This document shows positions 44,509-53,676 of a DNA stretch of 64,000 nucleotides, one piece after another (within the stretch, counting starts at the first letter, position 1; each line of letters opens with the position of its first letter). The notes below the pieces were generated by a model. The model did no database searches. It was not told the DNA's origin and saw only the letters and a list, made by a program, of their open reading frames with translations. Both the position numbers and the translations under genes were made by a program. The DNA comes from Gallibacterium melopsittaci. Lineage in GTDB: Bacteria; Pseudomonadota; Gammaproteobacteria; Enterobacterales; Pasteurellaceae. The stretch is from positions 62,001 through 126,000 of the forward strand of contig NZ_JBHLWA010000010.1 in NCBI RefSeq assembly GCF_042433085.1, in the 5' to 3' direction.

Positions 44509-45201
44509 CTATTCTTGTAAAGCGAGTTCAACTGCTCGCTTTGCATGAATTTCTGTTGTATCAAAAATTGGTAATACCGCATCTTTCTGATTAATCAATA
44601 GACCAATTTCCGTACAACCGAGAATAACGCCTTCCGCCCCTTGCTGTTGTAGATTTGCAATAATTCGTTGGAATGTTTGGCGAGAGTTTGGATTAATTTT
44701 ACCTAAACAAAGCTCAGTAAAAATAATATGATTTATTTTCTCAATATCTTCGTTATTTGGAATAATAACTTCTATCCCTTGCTCAATAATTCTCTGCTTA
44801 TAGAAATCTTCTAACATCGTATATTTAGTACCTAATAAGGCAACTCGTTGTATCCGTTGTTGTTTTAATACTGTTGTGGTTGCATCAGCAATATGAATCA
44901 GAGGAACTGTCAATCTACTAGCAATTTGTGGGGCAACTTTATGCATAGTATTCGTACAAATAAGAATAAAATCAGCACCTGCTAGCTCTAATTTATGAGC
45001 TGCTTCACTAAGTATCTCTGCACTTTTATCCCAATCCCCACTTGCCTGACAGGTTTCAATTTCAGCAAAATCAACACTGTAAAGAACAATTTTTGCAGAA
45101 TGTAAGCCACCACGTTGATTTTTGATTTGTTCATTAATCATTTGATAGTAGGAAACGGTGCTTTCCCAGCTCATTCCGCCTAAAAGCCCAATCACTTTCA
45201 T
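44509..45201 (-). CDS. Aspartate/glutamate racemase family protein
   Basis: A 230-residue cytoplasmic protein of the Asp/Glu racemase (YgeA-like) family. The N-terminal GLLGGMSWESTVSYYQMIN is typical. Two cysteines sit in the expected catalytic positions, ICTNTMHK near residue 83 and LGCTEIGLL near residue 194, so it should have two-base racemase chemistry. YgeA of E. coli has broad amino-acid racemase activity; the substrate here is not determined. It lies 47 nt after ybhA and probably shares its transcript. Confidence 0.85.
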   Translation of the reverse strand: MKVIGLLGGMSWESTVSYYQMINEQIKNQRGGLHSAKIVLYSVDFAEIETCQASGDWDKSAEILSEAAHKLELAGADFILICTNTMHKVAPQIASRLTVPLIHIADATTTVLKQQRIQRVALLGTKYTMLEDFYKQRIIEQGIEVIIPNNEDIEKINHIIFTELCLGKINPNSRQTFQRIIANLQQQGAEGVILGCTEIGLLINQKDAVLPIFDTTEIHAKRAVELALQE

Positions 45202-45248
45202 ATTGCAGTTCCTCTTTTAATTGCTATCAACAAAGGATAGATCCCATT

Positions 45249-46061
45249 CTACAAATATTTATCCAATACTTGTGCAATTCCCTCTTCATCATTGTTTAAA
45301 GTGACTAATTTCGCTTGACGTTTTACTTCCTCTTCCGCATTTCCCATCGCCACTCCTAAGCCAACAGCTGTCAGCATACTGGTATCATTATGATTGTCGC
45401 CAAATGCGATCGCTTGTTCTGGAGCAATATTCCATGAGGCTAAAAGTTCTAATAAACGCCCACCTTTACTATTGCCAACATTGGCAATATCCACTCGATC
45501 AACCCAAGACCACTCACAACTAAATTGATCTGCTGGTAATTCAGCAACGACTTTCAACATCACTTCACGACTCGGTGCACTAATCACACACTTCCAAATC
45601 GTATCGCCACTGGTAATAAAATGATATAAATCAGTCACTTGTTGTACATTAGGACGAACTTCACTCGGACAACTGTCTGCCCATGCTTTAAATTTTTCCA
45701 TATGTGGATTAAAGGTTTGAAAATTCATTGCATCACGAGAATAAAGCAAAACATGGGATCCATAATGATAAGCTAGATCAAGGATCTTCTTCGCTTTTTC
45801 TGCCGTTAATGGATTCGCTGCCAATACTTGATCGGTTTCCATTTGATATAGGTAAGTACCATTACAACACACTACTGGTGTATCTAGACCTAACTCATAA
45901 TAATAAGGTTTTACTGCGGTATGGTGTCTGCCTGTAACTAATACCACTTTTTTACCTTTTGCTTTCGCTCGCTGAATCGCTGCAATACTACTTGGTAAAA
46001 TTTTCCCTTCGCTATTTAGCAATGTTCCGTCTAAATCAAAGGCAATCACTTGATAACTCAT
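45249..46061 (-). CDS. ybhA: HAD-family pyridoxal phosphate phosphatase
   Basis: A 270-residue Cof-type (IIB) HAD hydrolase. Motif I FDLDGTLLN, motif II VTGRHH, motif III Lys in NSKGGRL and motif IV FGDNHNDTSML are intact. The cap and adjacent segments TPVVCCNGTYLY and CEWSWVDRVDIANVGNSKG match E. coli YbhA, which dephosphorylates pyridoxal 5'-phosphate and some sugar phosphates. It follows dapA after a terminator, so it may have its own promoter or depend on read-through. Confidence 0.85.
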   Translation of the reverse strand: MSYQVIAFDLDGTLLNSEGKILPSSIAAIQRAKAKGKKVVLVTGRHHTAVKPYYYELGLDTPVVCCNGTYLYQMETDQVLAANPLTAEKAKKILDLAYHYGSHVLLYSRDAMNFQTFNPHMEKFKAWADSCPSEVRPNVQQVTDLYHFITSGDTIWKCVISAPSREVMLKVVAELPADQFSCEWSWVDRVDIANVGNSKGGRLLELLASWNIAPEQAIAFGDNHNDTSMLTAVGLGVAMGNAEEEVKRQAKLVTLNNDEEGIAQVLDKYL

Positions 46062-46082
46062 ACTTCTCTCCCTTAAAAATAA

Positions 46083-46106
46083 AAAACAGGCGAAATCGCC
46101 TGTTTT
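46083..46106. terminator. Terminator between dapA and ybhA
   Basis: AAAACAGGCGA and TCGCCTGTTTT form an 11-bp stem (46083-46093, 46096-46106) with T and A tracts; on the - strand it ends dapA transcripts. Confidence 0.88.
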
Positions 46107-46121
46107 ACTGAATCAATTTAC

Positions 46122-47015
46122 TTATAGTAAACCTGCAATCTGTAATGCTTGAATCACTTTTGGTTGCGCAGACTCACTTAATGTTGTGAGTGGTAAACGT
46201 AAGGTTGGCTCATCAATTAAGCCTAATTTATAGCATGCCCATTTCACTGGAATCGGATTAGATTCTACAAAGAGATCATGATGTAGTGCCATTAAACGTT
46301 GGTTAATTTTTTCTGCTTCTGCAAAGTTGCCTTCAAGGGCTAATTTACATACTTTCGCCATATCGGCAGCTGCAACATTGTTGGTAACAGAAATAACACC
46401 TTCCCCACCTGCTTTCATTGAATCTAAGAAAGTCGCATCATCACCACTTAACACGATAAAATCTTCGCCTGCGAGTTGTTTGATTTTTTGTACACGACTT
46501 ACGTCACCTGTTGCTTCTTTAATTCCAACAATATTAGGAATTTCTGCTAAACGACCAACAGTTTCTGGTAACAAATCACTTCCCGTACGGCTTGGTACAT
46601 TATAAAGAATTTGCGGTAAATCCGTACATTCAGCAATCGTTTTGAAATGTAGATACATACCTTGTTGGGTTGGTTTATTGTAATAAGGCACAACGGTTAA
46701 ACAGCCAGCAATACCACTACCGTTTAATAATTTTGTCATCGTTACTGCTTCGCTAGTGGCATTTGCACCCGCACCAGCAATAACGGGAATACGTCCATCG
46801 GCAAACTCTACGGTTTTTAAAATTGTTTTAATATTTTCTTCGATACTTAATGTCGCTGCTTCGCCACTGGTTCCCACGGAAACAATCGCACTCGTACCTG
46901 CTTCAATATGGTAATTCACTAATTTTTTTAATTGTCCATAATTGACTTCACCTGCACTATCCATTGGGGTGACTAAGGCAACAATACTGCCTGAAAATAA
47001 AGGTTGTGATGACAT
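46122..47015 (-). CDS. dapA: 4-hydroxy-tetrahydrodipicolinate synthase
   Basis: DapA condenses pyruvate with aspartate semialdehyde, the first committed step to diaminopimelate and lysine. The 297-residue protein has the Schiff-base Lys in NIVGIKEATGD, the Tyr in VVPYYNKPTQQG, and GTSGEAATLS. I chose the ATG at 47015, preceded by AGGAG at 6 nt; in-frame codons upstream to 47051 lack a site and homology. It is divergent from bcp. Confidence 0.97.
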   Translation of the reverse strand: MSSQPLFSGSIVALVTPMDSAGEVNYGQLKKLVNYHIEAGTSAIVSVGTSGEAATLSIEENIKTILKTVEFADGRIPVIAGAGANATSEAVTMTKLLNGSGIAGCLTVVPYYNKPTQQGMYLHFKTIAECTDLPQILYNVPSRTGSDLLPETVGRLAEIPNIVGIKEATGDVSRVQKIKQLAGEDFIVLSGDDATFLDSMKAGGEGVISVTNNVAAADMAKVCKLALEGNFAEAEKINQRLMALHHDLFVESNPIPVKWACYKLGLIDEPTLRLPLTTLSESAQPKVIQALQIAGLL

Positions 47016-47177
47016 AATTACTCCTGATATTTTTGTTGTTGTACTTCGCAATTTTGCTGATACAGTCCGAATAAAAACAATGTTTTCTAGATTGCCAAAA
47101 ATACCTTACATTGCAAGCAATTTTTTTATTTTTCGTTATAATTCTTATGAAAAATGATCACTAAATAAGGAGAAAAG

Positions 47178-47648
47178 ATGAAAACCTTAGTGGCAGGCGA
47201 CAAAGCACCTGAATTTTGTTTATTAGATCAACATAATCAAAGTGTGGCATTAAATAATTTTTATGGACAAAAAGTACTCGTGTATTTTTATCCTAAAGCG
47301 TTAACACCTGGCTGTACAACTCAAGCCTGTGGGATTCGTGATAGTCAATCTGAATGGCAAGCATTAAATGTTAAAGTGCTAGGCATTAGTCCTGATCAGC
47401 CAACTAAATTGGCTCAATTTGAGCAGAAAAAAGAACTTAATTTCACCTTACTTTCTGATCCAGATCATCAAGTGGCAGAAGCATTTGGTGTGTGGGGCGA
47501 AAAGAAATTTATGGGAAGAACTTTTGATGGTATCCATCGCATTAGTTTCCTTATTAATGAGCAAGGCATCATTGAGAAAGTCTTTGATAAGTTTAAGACA
47601 GGTGAACATCATCAAGTGGTTTTAGACTATTTAAAAAATCACGCTTAA
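47178..47648 (+). CDS. bcp: Thioredoxin-dependent thiol peroxidase
   Basis: An atypical 2-Cys or 1-Cys peroxiredoxin (BCP/PrxQ class) that reduces hydroperoxides in the cytoplasm. The 156-residue protein shows the peroxidatic Cys in LTPGCTTQACGIRD (with the resolving Cys five residues later), YFYPKA, and VWGEKKFMGRTFDGIHR. AAGGAG lies 6 nt before the ATG. It is divergent from dapA and converges on hisIE with a shared terminator. Confidence 0.95.
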   Translation: MKTLVAGDKAPEFCLLDQHNQSVALNNFYGQKVLVYFYPKALTPGCTTQACGIRDSQSEWQALNVKVLGISPDQPTKLAQFEQKKELNFTLLSDPDHQVAEAFGVWGEKKFMGRTFDGIHRISFLINEQGIIEKVFDKFKTGEHHQVVLDYLKNHA

Positions 47649-47663
47649 CTAATGGTAAACAGT

Positions 47664-47700
47664 AAAAAGGCTTAATTCATTCAACAAATTAAGCCTTTTT
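47664..47700. terminator. Bidirectional terminator between bcp and the his operon
   Basis: AAAAAGGCTTAATT and AATTAAGCCTTTTT (47664-47677, 47687-47700) form a 14-bp stem with A/T tracts on both strands; it serves the convergent bcp and his transcripts. Confidence 0.93.
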
Positions 47701-47709
47701 ATCGTTTGA

Positions 47710-48327
47710 TTATTTATGCCGTTCTTTCAGTTTTTCGATTACATCTGCCCAAGTTAAATTTGCATCTTGCAGTAATACCGTCAAATGATAAGCAAGATCT
47801 GCTGCTTCACAGATGGTTTCATTGCGGTCTTTTACGGTTGCAGCTAATGCAGTTTCTACCCCTTCTTCACCAACTTTTTGTGCTATTCGCTTAGTACCTT
47901 TTGCATATAAAGAAGCAGTATAAGAACTTGCAGGATCTGCATTTTTACGTGCATTTAATAATTTTTCGAGCTTACTTAAGAAAATCCAGTTTGGTGTTTC
48001 AGAAATTGGTGAGAAACAACTATCTGTTCCTTCATGGCAAGTTTCACCGACTGGATTGACTAAAACTAACAATGTATCTCGATCACAATCTAAGGTGTAA
48101 TCTACCACATTTAAAAAATTACCTGAGGTTTCACCTTTCGTCCATAAACGCTGTTTAGTACGAGAAAAAAAGGTAACACGTTTTTCCGCCAACGTTTTTT
48201 CTAAGGCCTCTTGATTCATATAGCCTAACATCAACACTTCGCAAGTATCCGCATTTTGTACAATTACAGGCAATAAACCCTCTACTTTTTGCCAGTTAAT
48301 TGATTCTATTATTTGTTTTTCTAACAT
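47710..48327 (-). CDS. hisI: Bifunctional phosphoribosyl-AMP cyclohydrolase / phosphoribosyl-ATP pyrophosphatase
   Basis: HisIE carries out steps 2 and 3 of histidine synthesis. The N-terminal cyclohydrolase part (about 1-115) has MLGYMNQEAL, WTKGETSGN, and DCDRDTLLVLV with metal-binding Asp and Cys. The C-terminal pyrophosphatase part has KVGEEGVETALAA. At 205 residues it fits the fused enterobacterial form. It is the last gene of the operon, 9 nt after hisF. Confidence 0.96.
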   Translation of the reverse strand: MLEKQIIESINWQKVEGLLPVIVQNADTCEVLMLGYMNQEALEKTLAEKRVTFFSRTKQRLWTKGETSGNFLNVVDYTLDCDRDTLLVLVNPVGETCHEGTDSCFSPISETPNWIFLSKLEKLLNARKNADPASSYTASLYAKGTKRIAQKVGEEGVETALAATVKDRNETICEAADLAYHLTVLLQDANLTWADVIEKLKERHK

Positions 48328-48336
48328 AACGCTTTC

Positions 48337-49110
48337 CTAACTTCTAATTGCAATCTTTTCATTAAGTAAATACTGTTTTAATTCACCAATATTAATAATC
48401 TGTTTATGGAACACACTCGCCGCCAAAGCACCATCCACATCTGCTTCGATAAAGGCATCACGGAAATGCACCATTTCACCAGCACCACCTGAAGCAATCA
48501 ACGGTACATTACACACTGCACGCACCATTTTTAATTGTACTAAATCATAACCTTTGCGTACGCCATCCTGATTCATCATATTTAATACAATCTCACCAGC
48601 ACCACGTCGTTGTACTTCTTGTACCCAATCTAATAACTGCCAATTAGTTTGGCGAGTACGTTTTTCATCCCCCGTATATTGATTTACCCAGTACTTACCT
48701 GTTTCCTGTTCAAACCAACTATCAATCCCAACGACAATCGCTTGCACACCAAAGCGATCCGCCAGTTGATTAATCAGATCAGGGTTAGCCAGTGCAGGTG
48801 AATTTATCGAAATTTTATCTGCACCAAACGCAAAAATCTGCTCAGCATCGGCAATGGTTTTGATCCCACCAGCAACACAGAAAGGAATATCAATCACCTG
48901 TGCCACACGTTCTACCCAACTTTTATCCACTGTTCTGCCATCGGAAGACGCAGTAATATCATAAAATACTAACTCATCGGCACCTTCTTCGGCATAACGT
49001 TTCGCTAATGGCACAATATCCCCAATAATCTCGTGATTACGGAATTGTACGCCTTTCACAACTTGTCCATCACGCACATCCAAACAAGGAATTATCCGTT
49101 TTGCCAACAT
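48337..49110 (-). CDS. hisF: Imidazole glycerol phosphate synthase, cyclase subunit
   Basis: HisF forms imidazole glycerol phosphate and AICAR from PRFAR with ammonia from HisH. The 257-residue beta/alpha barrel begins RIIPCLDVRDGQVVKGVQF with the catalytic Asp; the second catalytic Asp lies in VVGIDSW, and phosphate sites are seen in GGIKT and ASGGAGE. Its start overlaps the end of hisA by 19 nt, indicating translational coupling. Confidence 0.97.
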   Translation of the reverse strand: MLAKRIIPCLDVRDGQVVKGVQFRNHEIIGDIVPLAKRYAEEGADELVFYDITASSDGRTVDKSWVERVAQVIDIPFCVAGGIKTIADAEQIFAFGADKISINSPALANPDLINQLADRFGVQAIVVGIDSWFEQETGKYWVNQYTGDEKRTRQTNWQLLDWVQEVQRRGAGEIVLNMMNQDGVRKGYDLVQLKMVRAVCNVPLIASGGAGEMVHFRDAFIEADVDGALAASVFHKQIINIGELKQYLLNEKIAIRS

Positions 49111-49838
49111 TTGATTGCCTCCTGTACCGTAAATTTACCTTCTAATAATGCACGTCCGACAATCACACCTGCAACGCCAGTGCCTTTCAAGGCCTCAATA
49201 TCTGCTAATGAACCAATACCACCTGATGATTGAAATTGAATAGTTACATATTTCGCACAAATTTCACGATATAAAGCGACATTGGAACCAGCTAATGTGC
49301 CATCTTTTGAAATATCTGTACATAAAACGTGTTGTAGTCCTACTTGAGCAAAATCTTCAATCACTTGCTCTAATGTTAAAGTACTGGTTTCTTGCCAACC
49401 GTGAATAGCAATTAATTTTTGTCCATTAACAATATTAATATCTAAGGCTAAAACAAATTTTTCTGCACCATATTTTTTAAACCACGCTTTCACCATCTCT
49501 GGCTGTTTAATTGCCGTAGAACCAATTACTACACGATTTGCACCAACTGCTAGTAAATCCGCTACATCTTTTTCTGTACGAATTCCACCACCTACCTGTA
49601 CAGGGCAAGAAGTTGCAGCAATAATTTTACCAATTAACTCTGTTTGACGAGCTGTTGGATCTTTTGCCCCCGTTAAATCAACCAAATGAAGTTGTTTAGC
49701 GCCTTGTGCAACATAATCAGAAAATTGTTCTATTGGATTATCGCTATAAGTTGTTTGTTTCGCATAGTCGCCTTGATGTAAACGCACTACTTGCCCATTA
49801 ATTAAGTCCAATGCTGGAATGATGATCGAATCTGCCAT
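49092..49838 (-). CDS. hisA: ProFAR isomerase
   Basis: HisA isomerises 5'-ProFAR to PRFAR. The 248-residue beta/alpha barrel shows IIPALDLINGQVVRLHQGDY with the catalytic Asp, GGGIRTEKDV and LCTDISKDGTLAGSN with the second Asp, and SSGGIGSL at the phosphate site. It overlaps hisF by 19 nt and follows hisH after 10 nt. Confidence 0.97.
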   Translation of the reverse strand: MADSIIIPALDLINGQVVRLHQGDYAKQTTYSDNPIEQFSDYVAQGAKQLHLVDLTGAKDPTARQTELIGKIIAATSCPVQVGGGIRTEKDVADLLAVGANRVVIGSTAIKQPEMVKAWFKKYGAEKFVLALDINIVNGQKLIAIHGWQETSTLTLEQVIEDFAQVGLQHVLCTDISKDGTLAGSNVALYREICAKYVTIQFQSSGGIGSLADIEALKGTGVAGVIVGRALLEGKFTVQEAIKCWQNG

Positions 49839-49848
49839 TGTTTACCCT

Positions 49849-50442
49849 TTATATGTTCTCAATAAAATTGCGTAATAATTGTGCTCCCACTTTACCAGAA
49901 CGTTCTGGATGGAATTGAACACCATAAAAATTGCCATTATTTAATGCAGCAGAAAATGGTACACCATACTCACAGGTCGCAATAGTATGTTGATTAGGTA
50001 ACACTGCAAAGCTATGTACAAAGTAGAAATAACTACCATTTGGAATCCCATCAAATAGCGGTTGGTTCTCAATAAATTTAACTTGATTCCATCCCATATG
50101 AGGTAAAGGTAAACCTGTATCAGGTAGCTTTTCTGTTTGCCCATCAATCAAATTTAATGTTGCTAAGTTGCCCTCTTGAGAAAATTTTGTCATCAACTGC
50201 ATCCCTAGACAAATTCCCAAGACAGGTTGTTTGAGCTGTTTAATTGTTGTAATTAAATTACGTTGTTGTAGATTCTCCATAGCAGCATTCGCTGTTCCTA
50301 CCCCAGGAAGAAGTAATTTATCGGCTTGCTCTAGCTTTCCAAGATCACGACTAATTTCAGCTTGATAACCTAACCGCTCTATCGCAAACTTCACCGATGA
50401 TAGGTTGGCACAACCTGTGTCGATAATGATGATTTTTTGCAT
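49849..50442 (-). CDS. hisH: Imidazole glycerol phosphate synthase, glutaminase subunit
   Basis: HisH hydrolyses glutamine to supply ammonia to HisF. The triad is intact: Cys in LGICLGMQL, His and Glu in GVQFHPERSG; IDTGCANLSS starts the protein. I chose the ATG at 50442, which gives the same N-terminal length as the Haemophilus protein; a GTG at 50451 has a better spaced AGGA and would add three residues and overlap the upstream gene. Only 1 nt separates the ATG from the upstream nuclease stop codon. Confidence 0.95.
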   Translation of the reverse strand: MQKIIIIDTGCANLSSVKFAIERLGYQAEISRDLGKLEQADKLLLPGVGTANAAMENLQQRNLITTIKQLKQPVLGICLGMQLMTKFSQEGNLATLNLIDGQTEKLPDTGLPLPHMGWNQVKFIENQPLFDGIPNGSYFYFVHSFAVLPNQHTIATCEYGVPFSAALNNGNFYGVQFHPERSGKVGAQLLRNFIENI

Positions 50443-50443
50443 T

Positions 50444-51463
50444 TTATTCACTATTTCCTATTTTTTTCTGTTCAAAACTTTCGATTTCTTTTTGAATCTC
50501 ACGAAGTAACATCTTTTCTGTTGGTAAATAAAGTTGATATTGGCTCGCAAAAATCTGTGTTTGATTTTCTGGCAGAGAAAATCTCACTACACTATCGTTT
50601 TTATCAGCACATAGTAAAATCCCAATTGTAGGATTTTCATGTGGTAGCTTTTCTACACGATCGAAATAATTCACATACATTTGTAACTGTCCAAGATCTT
50701 GATGAGTAAGTTTATGTGTTTTCATTTCAATCAATACAAAACATTGTAGCAATCGATTATAAAACACTAAATCAACGAAAAAATCATCACCATCAAGATG
50801 CAGTCGTTTTTGTCTAGCTACAAAAGAAAAGCCATTACCTAATTCTAATAAAAACTCTTGCAAGTGAGTAATGATTGCTTGTTCAAGATCTTTCTCATAA
50901 TAAGCACTTTCTCGTTGCAAACCTAAAAACTCAAGTATCATTGGATCCTTAATAATCTGCTGGGGATCAGTGGGTAACATACTTTGATTTGCTACTGCTA
51001 ACACACTTTGCTTATCATTACTCAGCAATAAGCGTTCATATAACTGACTATGAATTTGTCGCTCTAACTGACGAGAACTCCAATTATTTTTGACACTTTC
51101 AGCAATGTAAAACTCTCTTTTATCTTCGTCATCTATAGAAATAAGCAGCTTATATTGCGTCCAATTTAATTGCGTCCGCAGTGCAGACGCAATTGGAAAT
51201 ATGCGATAAAACTGACGATAACGTTCTAATTGACGTGGTGAAAAACCACTTCCAAATTCAGGTTGTAACTGTTGAGCAAGAGACTTTATCAAATAAGCCC
51301 CATAATCCGCACGTTCTTGTCCTTGTTGCTCTTCTTCAAAAATTCGCTTACCAATATGCCAATACATTAGTACACGTTGGAAATCTACCGCTCGCACTGC
51401 ATTTTCACGCGATTGAGCGATAATTTGTTTAATATCTGCAACGATGATACTTGTGAGTGCCAC
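50444..51463 (-). CDS. DUF1016 / YhcG-type PDDEXK nuclease family protein, inside the his operon
   Basis: A 339-residue protein of the YhcG (DUF1016) family. The N-terminal part (about 1-160) has the family helices: RVLMYWHIGKRIFEEEQ, GFSPRQLERYRQFYRIFP, WTQYKLLISIDDEDKREFY and NNWSSRQLERQIHSQLYERL. The C-terminal part is a PDDEXK-type nuclease domain: DDFFVDLVFYNRLLQCFVLIEMK supplies the Asp and Glu-x-Lys (key part IEMKTHKL). YhcG proteins are usually found with mobile elements or restriction systems and are thought to act on DNA; no such genes are near. It begins with GTG 21 nt after hisB and ends 1 nt before hisH, so it is embedded in the operon and would be co-expressed. It has no known role in histidine synthesis. 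Confidence 0.9.
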   Translation of the reverse strand: MALTSIIVADIKQIIAQSRENAVRAVDFQRVLMYWHIGKRIFEEEQQGQERADYGAYLIKSLAQQLQPEFGSGFSPRQLERYRQFYRIFPIASALRTQLNWTQYKLLISIDDEDKREFYIAESVKNNWSSRQLERQIHSQLYERLLLSNDKQSVLAVANQSMLPTDPQQIIKDPMILEFLGLQRESAYYEKDLEQAIITHLQEFLLELGNGFSFVARQKRLHLDGDDFFVDLVFYNRLLQCFVLIEMKTHKLTHQDLGQLQMYVNYFDRVEKLPHENPTIGILLCADKNDSVVRFSLPENQTQIFASQYQLYLPTEKMLLREIQKEIESFEQKKIGNSE

Positions 51464-51484
51464 TTTGATTTTACCTATAAATTT

Positions 51485-52582
51485 CTATAAAACCCCTTTA
51501 CTACTTGGTAATTCATTACTTTCAATACGAATCGCTTGTCTTAATGTTCGACCAAAACATTTAAACATTGCCTCAACTTGGTGATGTGTATTAGAACCTT
51601 TCACACTAATATGTAACGTACAAGCTAACGCATAACTTAAAGACATAAAAAAGTGCTCAACCATTTCGGTACTAAAATCTCCGACTTTATCACGTCCAAA
51701 TTTCGCTTTAAATTTTAAGTATGGGCGACCTGAAAGATCCAACGCACACTCCGCTTTACATTCATCCATCGGTAACACAAAACCGAAACGTGCAATGCCT
51801 CGTTTGTCTGCTAATGCTTTTCTCAAGGCTTCACCTAATGCCAATGCAGTATCTTCAACCGTATGATGGTCATCGATATGTAAATCCCCTTTCACACTAA
51901 CATTCATCCGAAAACCGCCATGTGTCGCAATTTGATCCAACATATGATCAAAGAAACCAATGCCTGTATTGATTTTATTTACTCCCGTTTCATCTAACCA
52001 CACTTGAACTTTAATATCCGTTTCTTTTGTTTTGCGTTCAACTTCTGCCACACGAGGAGTACGACTTCCAATATTGGTTACTGCTGTTCCTAATAACTTT
52101 TCAGTAATGACTTCCCAATTCATTTTAACAGGATCATACTGTAAGCCCGTAATGCCTAAATTTTCTGCTAATTGTAAATCAGTTGGACGATCACCAATCA
52201 CATAACTATGTTGTTTATCAAAGAGTTTCTTTTTGATGTATTTTTTCAGTAAACCTAATTTTGGCTTACGACACTCGCAGTTATCTTCTGGTTTATGAGG
52301 ACAAATCAATACATCATCAAAATAAATCCCTTGAGAATTAAAGATTTGCATCATCGCATTATGTGGTTTATCAAAATCCTCTTGCGGGAAAGACTCTGTT
52401 CCTAAACCATCTTGGTTACTCACCATCACTAATCGATAACCAGCTTGTTGGAGTTTTAGTAATGCAGGAATAACATACGGTTCCAATTTCAATTTTTTTA
52501 AGCTGTCAATTTGAAAATCCGTTTTTGGTTCATCAATTAATGTTCCATCACGATCAATAAAAAGAATGTTTTGTGGTTGCAT
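51485..52582 (-). CDS. hisB: Bifunctional histidinol-phosphatase / imidazoleglycerol-phosphate dehydratase
   Basis: The fused enzyme catalyses two steps of histidine synthesis. The N-terminal HAD phosphatase (about 1-165) has FIDRDGTLIDEP and the zinc-binding CPHKPEDNCECRKP. The C-terminal dehydratase has FFDHMLDQIATHGGF, DDHHTVEDTALALGEAL and the repeated histidine metal sites through GSNTHHQVEAMFK. At 365 residues it fits the fused form. I chose the ATG at 52582 after AAGGA; an earlier in-frame ATG would overlap hisC. Confidence 0.97.
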   Translation of the reverse strand: MQPQNILFIDRDGTLIDEPKTDFQIDSLKKLKLEPYVIPALLKLQQAGYRLVMVSNQDGLGTESFPQEDFDKPHNAMMQIFNSQGIYFDDVLICPHKPEDNCECRKPKLGLLKKYIKKKLFDKQHSYVIGDRPTDLQLAENLGITGLQYDPVKMNWEVITEKLLGTAVTNIGSRTPRVAEVERKTKETDIKVQVWLDETGVNKINTGIGFFDHMLDQIATHGGFRMNVSVKGDLHIDDHHTVEDTALALGEALRKALADKRGIARFGFVLPMDECKAECALDLSGRPYLKFKAKFGRDKVGDFSTEMVEHFFMSLSYALACTLHISVKGSNTHHQVEAMFKCFGRTLRQAIRIESNELPSSKGVL

Positions 52583-52595
52583 ATTAATTTCCTTG

Positions 52596-53654
52596 TTACG
52601 CAAATTGGTTAATTGCTTGCATTGTACGTTGATTTTCTTCCACTGTCCCCACAGTGATACGAATACAGTTCTCTAAATTTAATTGGCTATTTTGGTTACG
52701 TAAAATAATGCCGTTATCCCATAAAAATTGAAACAGTTTCTGTCCATTGTTTGCTTTAAATAACAAATAATTCGCTTCACTTGGATATACCTTTTCAACC
52801 AATGCGGAAGCAGTCAATTCATTCACCAACCATTCTCGATTTGCTTTTACTTCTTCTACACGTTGTTTCATTACTGCCAATCCTTCTACCGTTAAGGCTT
52901 GAGCAGCAATATCTGCAACAGGTGTTGGCAATGGATAAGGTGCAATAACTTTTTGTAAAACCGCAATAAGCTCTGCATTAGCTAAAGTAAAACCACAACG
53001 TAATCCTGCTAAAGCAAAGGCTTTAGATAAAGTACGGATAATTGCTAAATGAGGATAATTTTTTAATTCTGTCACCATCGTTGCTGTTGGACAAAATTCA
53101 ATATAGGCTTCATCAATCACGACTATTGCACGATTTTTTGTCATTTCTAGTAATGCAATTAAATCTTCACGATTAACTAAATTACCTGTTGGATTATTTG
53201 GACTACAAACAAATACGACTTTTACGCCATCCAGTGCTTTTTCAATTTCAGTTAAATTGAGTTGAAAATCTTCTGTAAGTGGTACTGTTTTACAAGCAAT
53301 ACCACAAGTTTCTGCACTCACAGAATACATACCATACGTTGGTGGGCAATATAAAATAGCATCTTGATTCGGCTCACAAAATGCACGAATAATTAACTCA
53401 ATACTTTCATCACCTCCACGACTAACTAAGACATTTTCTGGCGATAATCCTGCGTAATTTGCATAACCTTGAATTACCGCTTGTGGCTGAGCTTCTGGAT
53501 AACGATTAAAATTGTTAAGTGTTAAAGAAAAGTTAGGTGCGACAGGGTATTCATTCGCATTTAACCATACATCTCCCTTACCACCTAAACGGCGAGCTGA
53601 TTGATAAGGGGTGAGGGCTTGAATATTTTTTCGTGAAAGTTGTGTAATGCGCAT
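52596..53654 (-). CDS. hisC: Histidinol-phosphate aminotransferase
   Basis: A PLP-dependent class I/II aminotransferase. The 352-residue protein has RLGGKGDVWLNANEYP, VCSPNNPTGN, VVIDEAYIEF and the PLP Lys in IRTLSKAFALAGLRCGF. It is the first structural gene after the leader and attenuator; in Haemophilus and E. coli hisG and hisD come before it, but here neither is present. The start at 53654 is 23 nt beyond the attenuator terminator stem. Confidence 0.96.
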   Translation of the reverse strand: MRITQLSRKNIQALTPYQSARRLGGKGDVWLNANEYPVAPNFSLTLNNFNRYPEAQPQAVIQGYANYAGLSPENVLVSRGGDESIELIIRAFCEPNQDAILYCPPTYGMYSVSAETCGIACKTVPLTEDFQLNLTEIEKALDGVKVVFVCSPNNPTGNLVNREDLIALLEMTKNRAIVVIDEAYIEFCPTATMVTELKNYPHLAIIRTLSKAFALAGLRCGFTLANAELIAVLQKVIAPYPLPTPVADIAAQALTVEGLAVMKQRVEEVKANREWLVNELTASALVEKVYPSEANYLLFKANNGQKLFQFLWDNGIILRNQNSQLNLENCIRITVGTVEENQRTMQAINQFA

Positions 53655-53676
53655 AATTTTTTCCTATATTTTATGA

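Noticed and set aside
50444..51463. A restriction-modification or defence island around the YhcG-type gene
   Set aside because: The flanking genes are all histidine biosynthesis genes; no methylase, specificity subunit, integrase or transposase is nearby.
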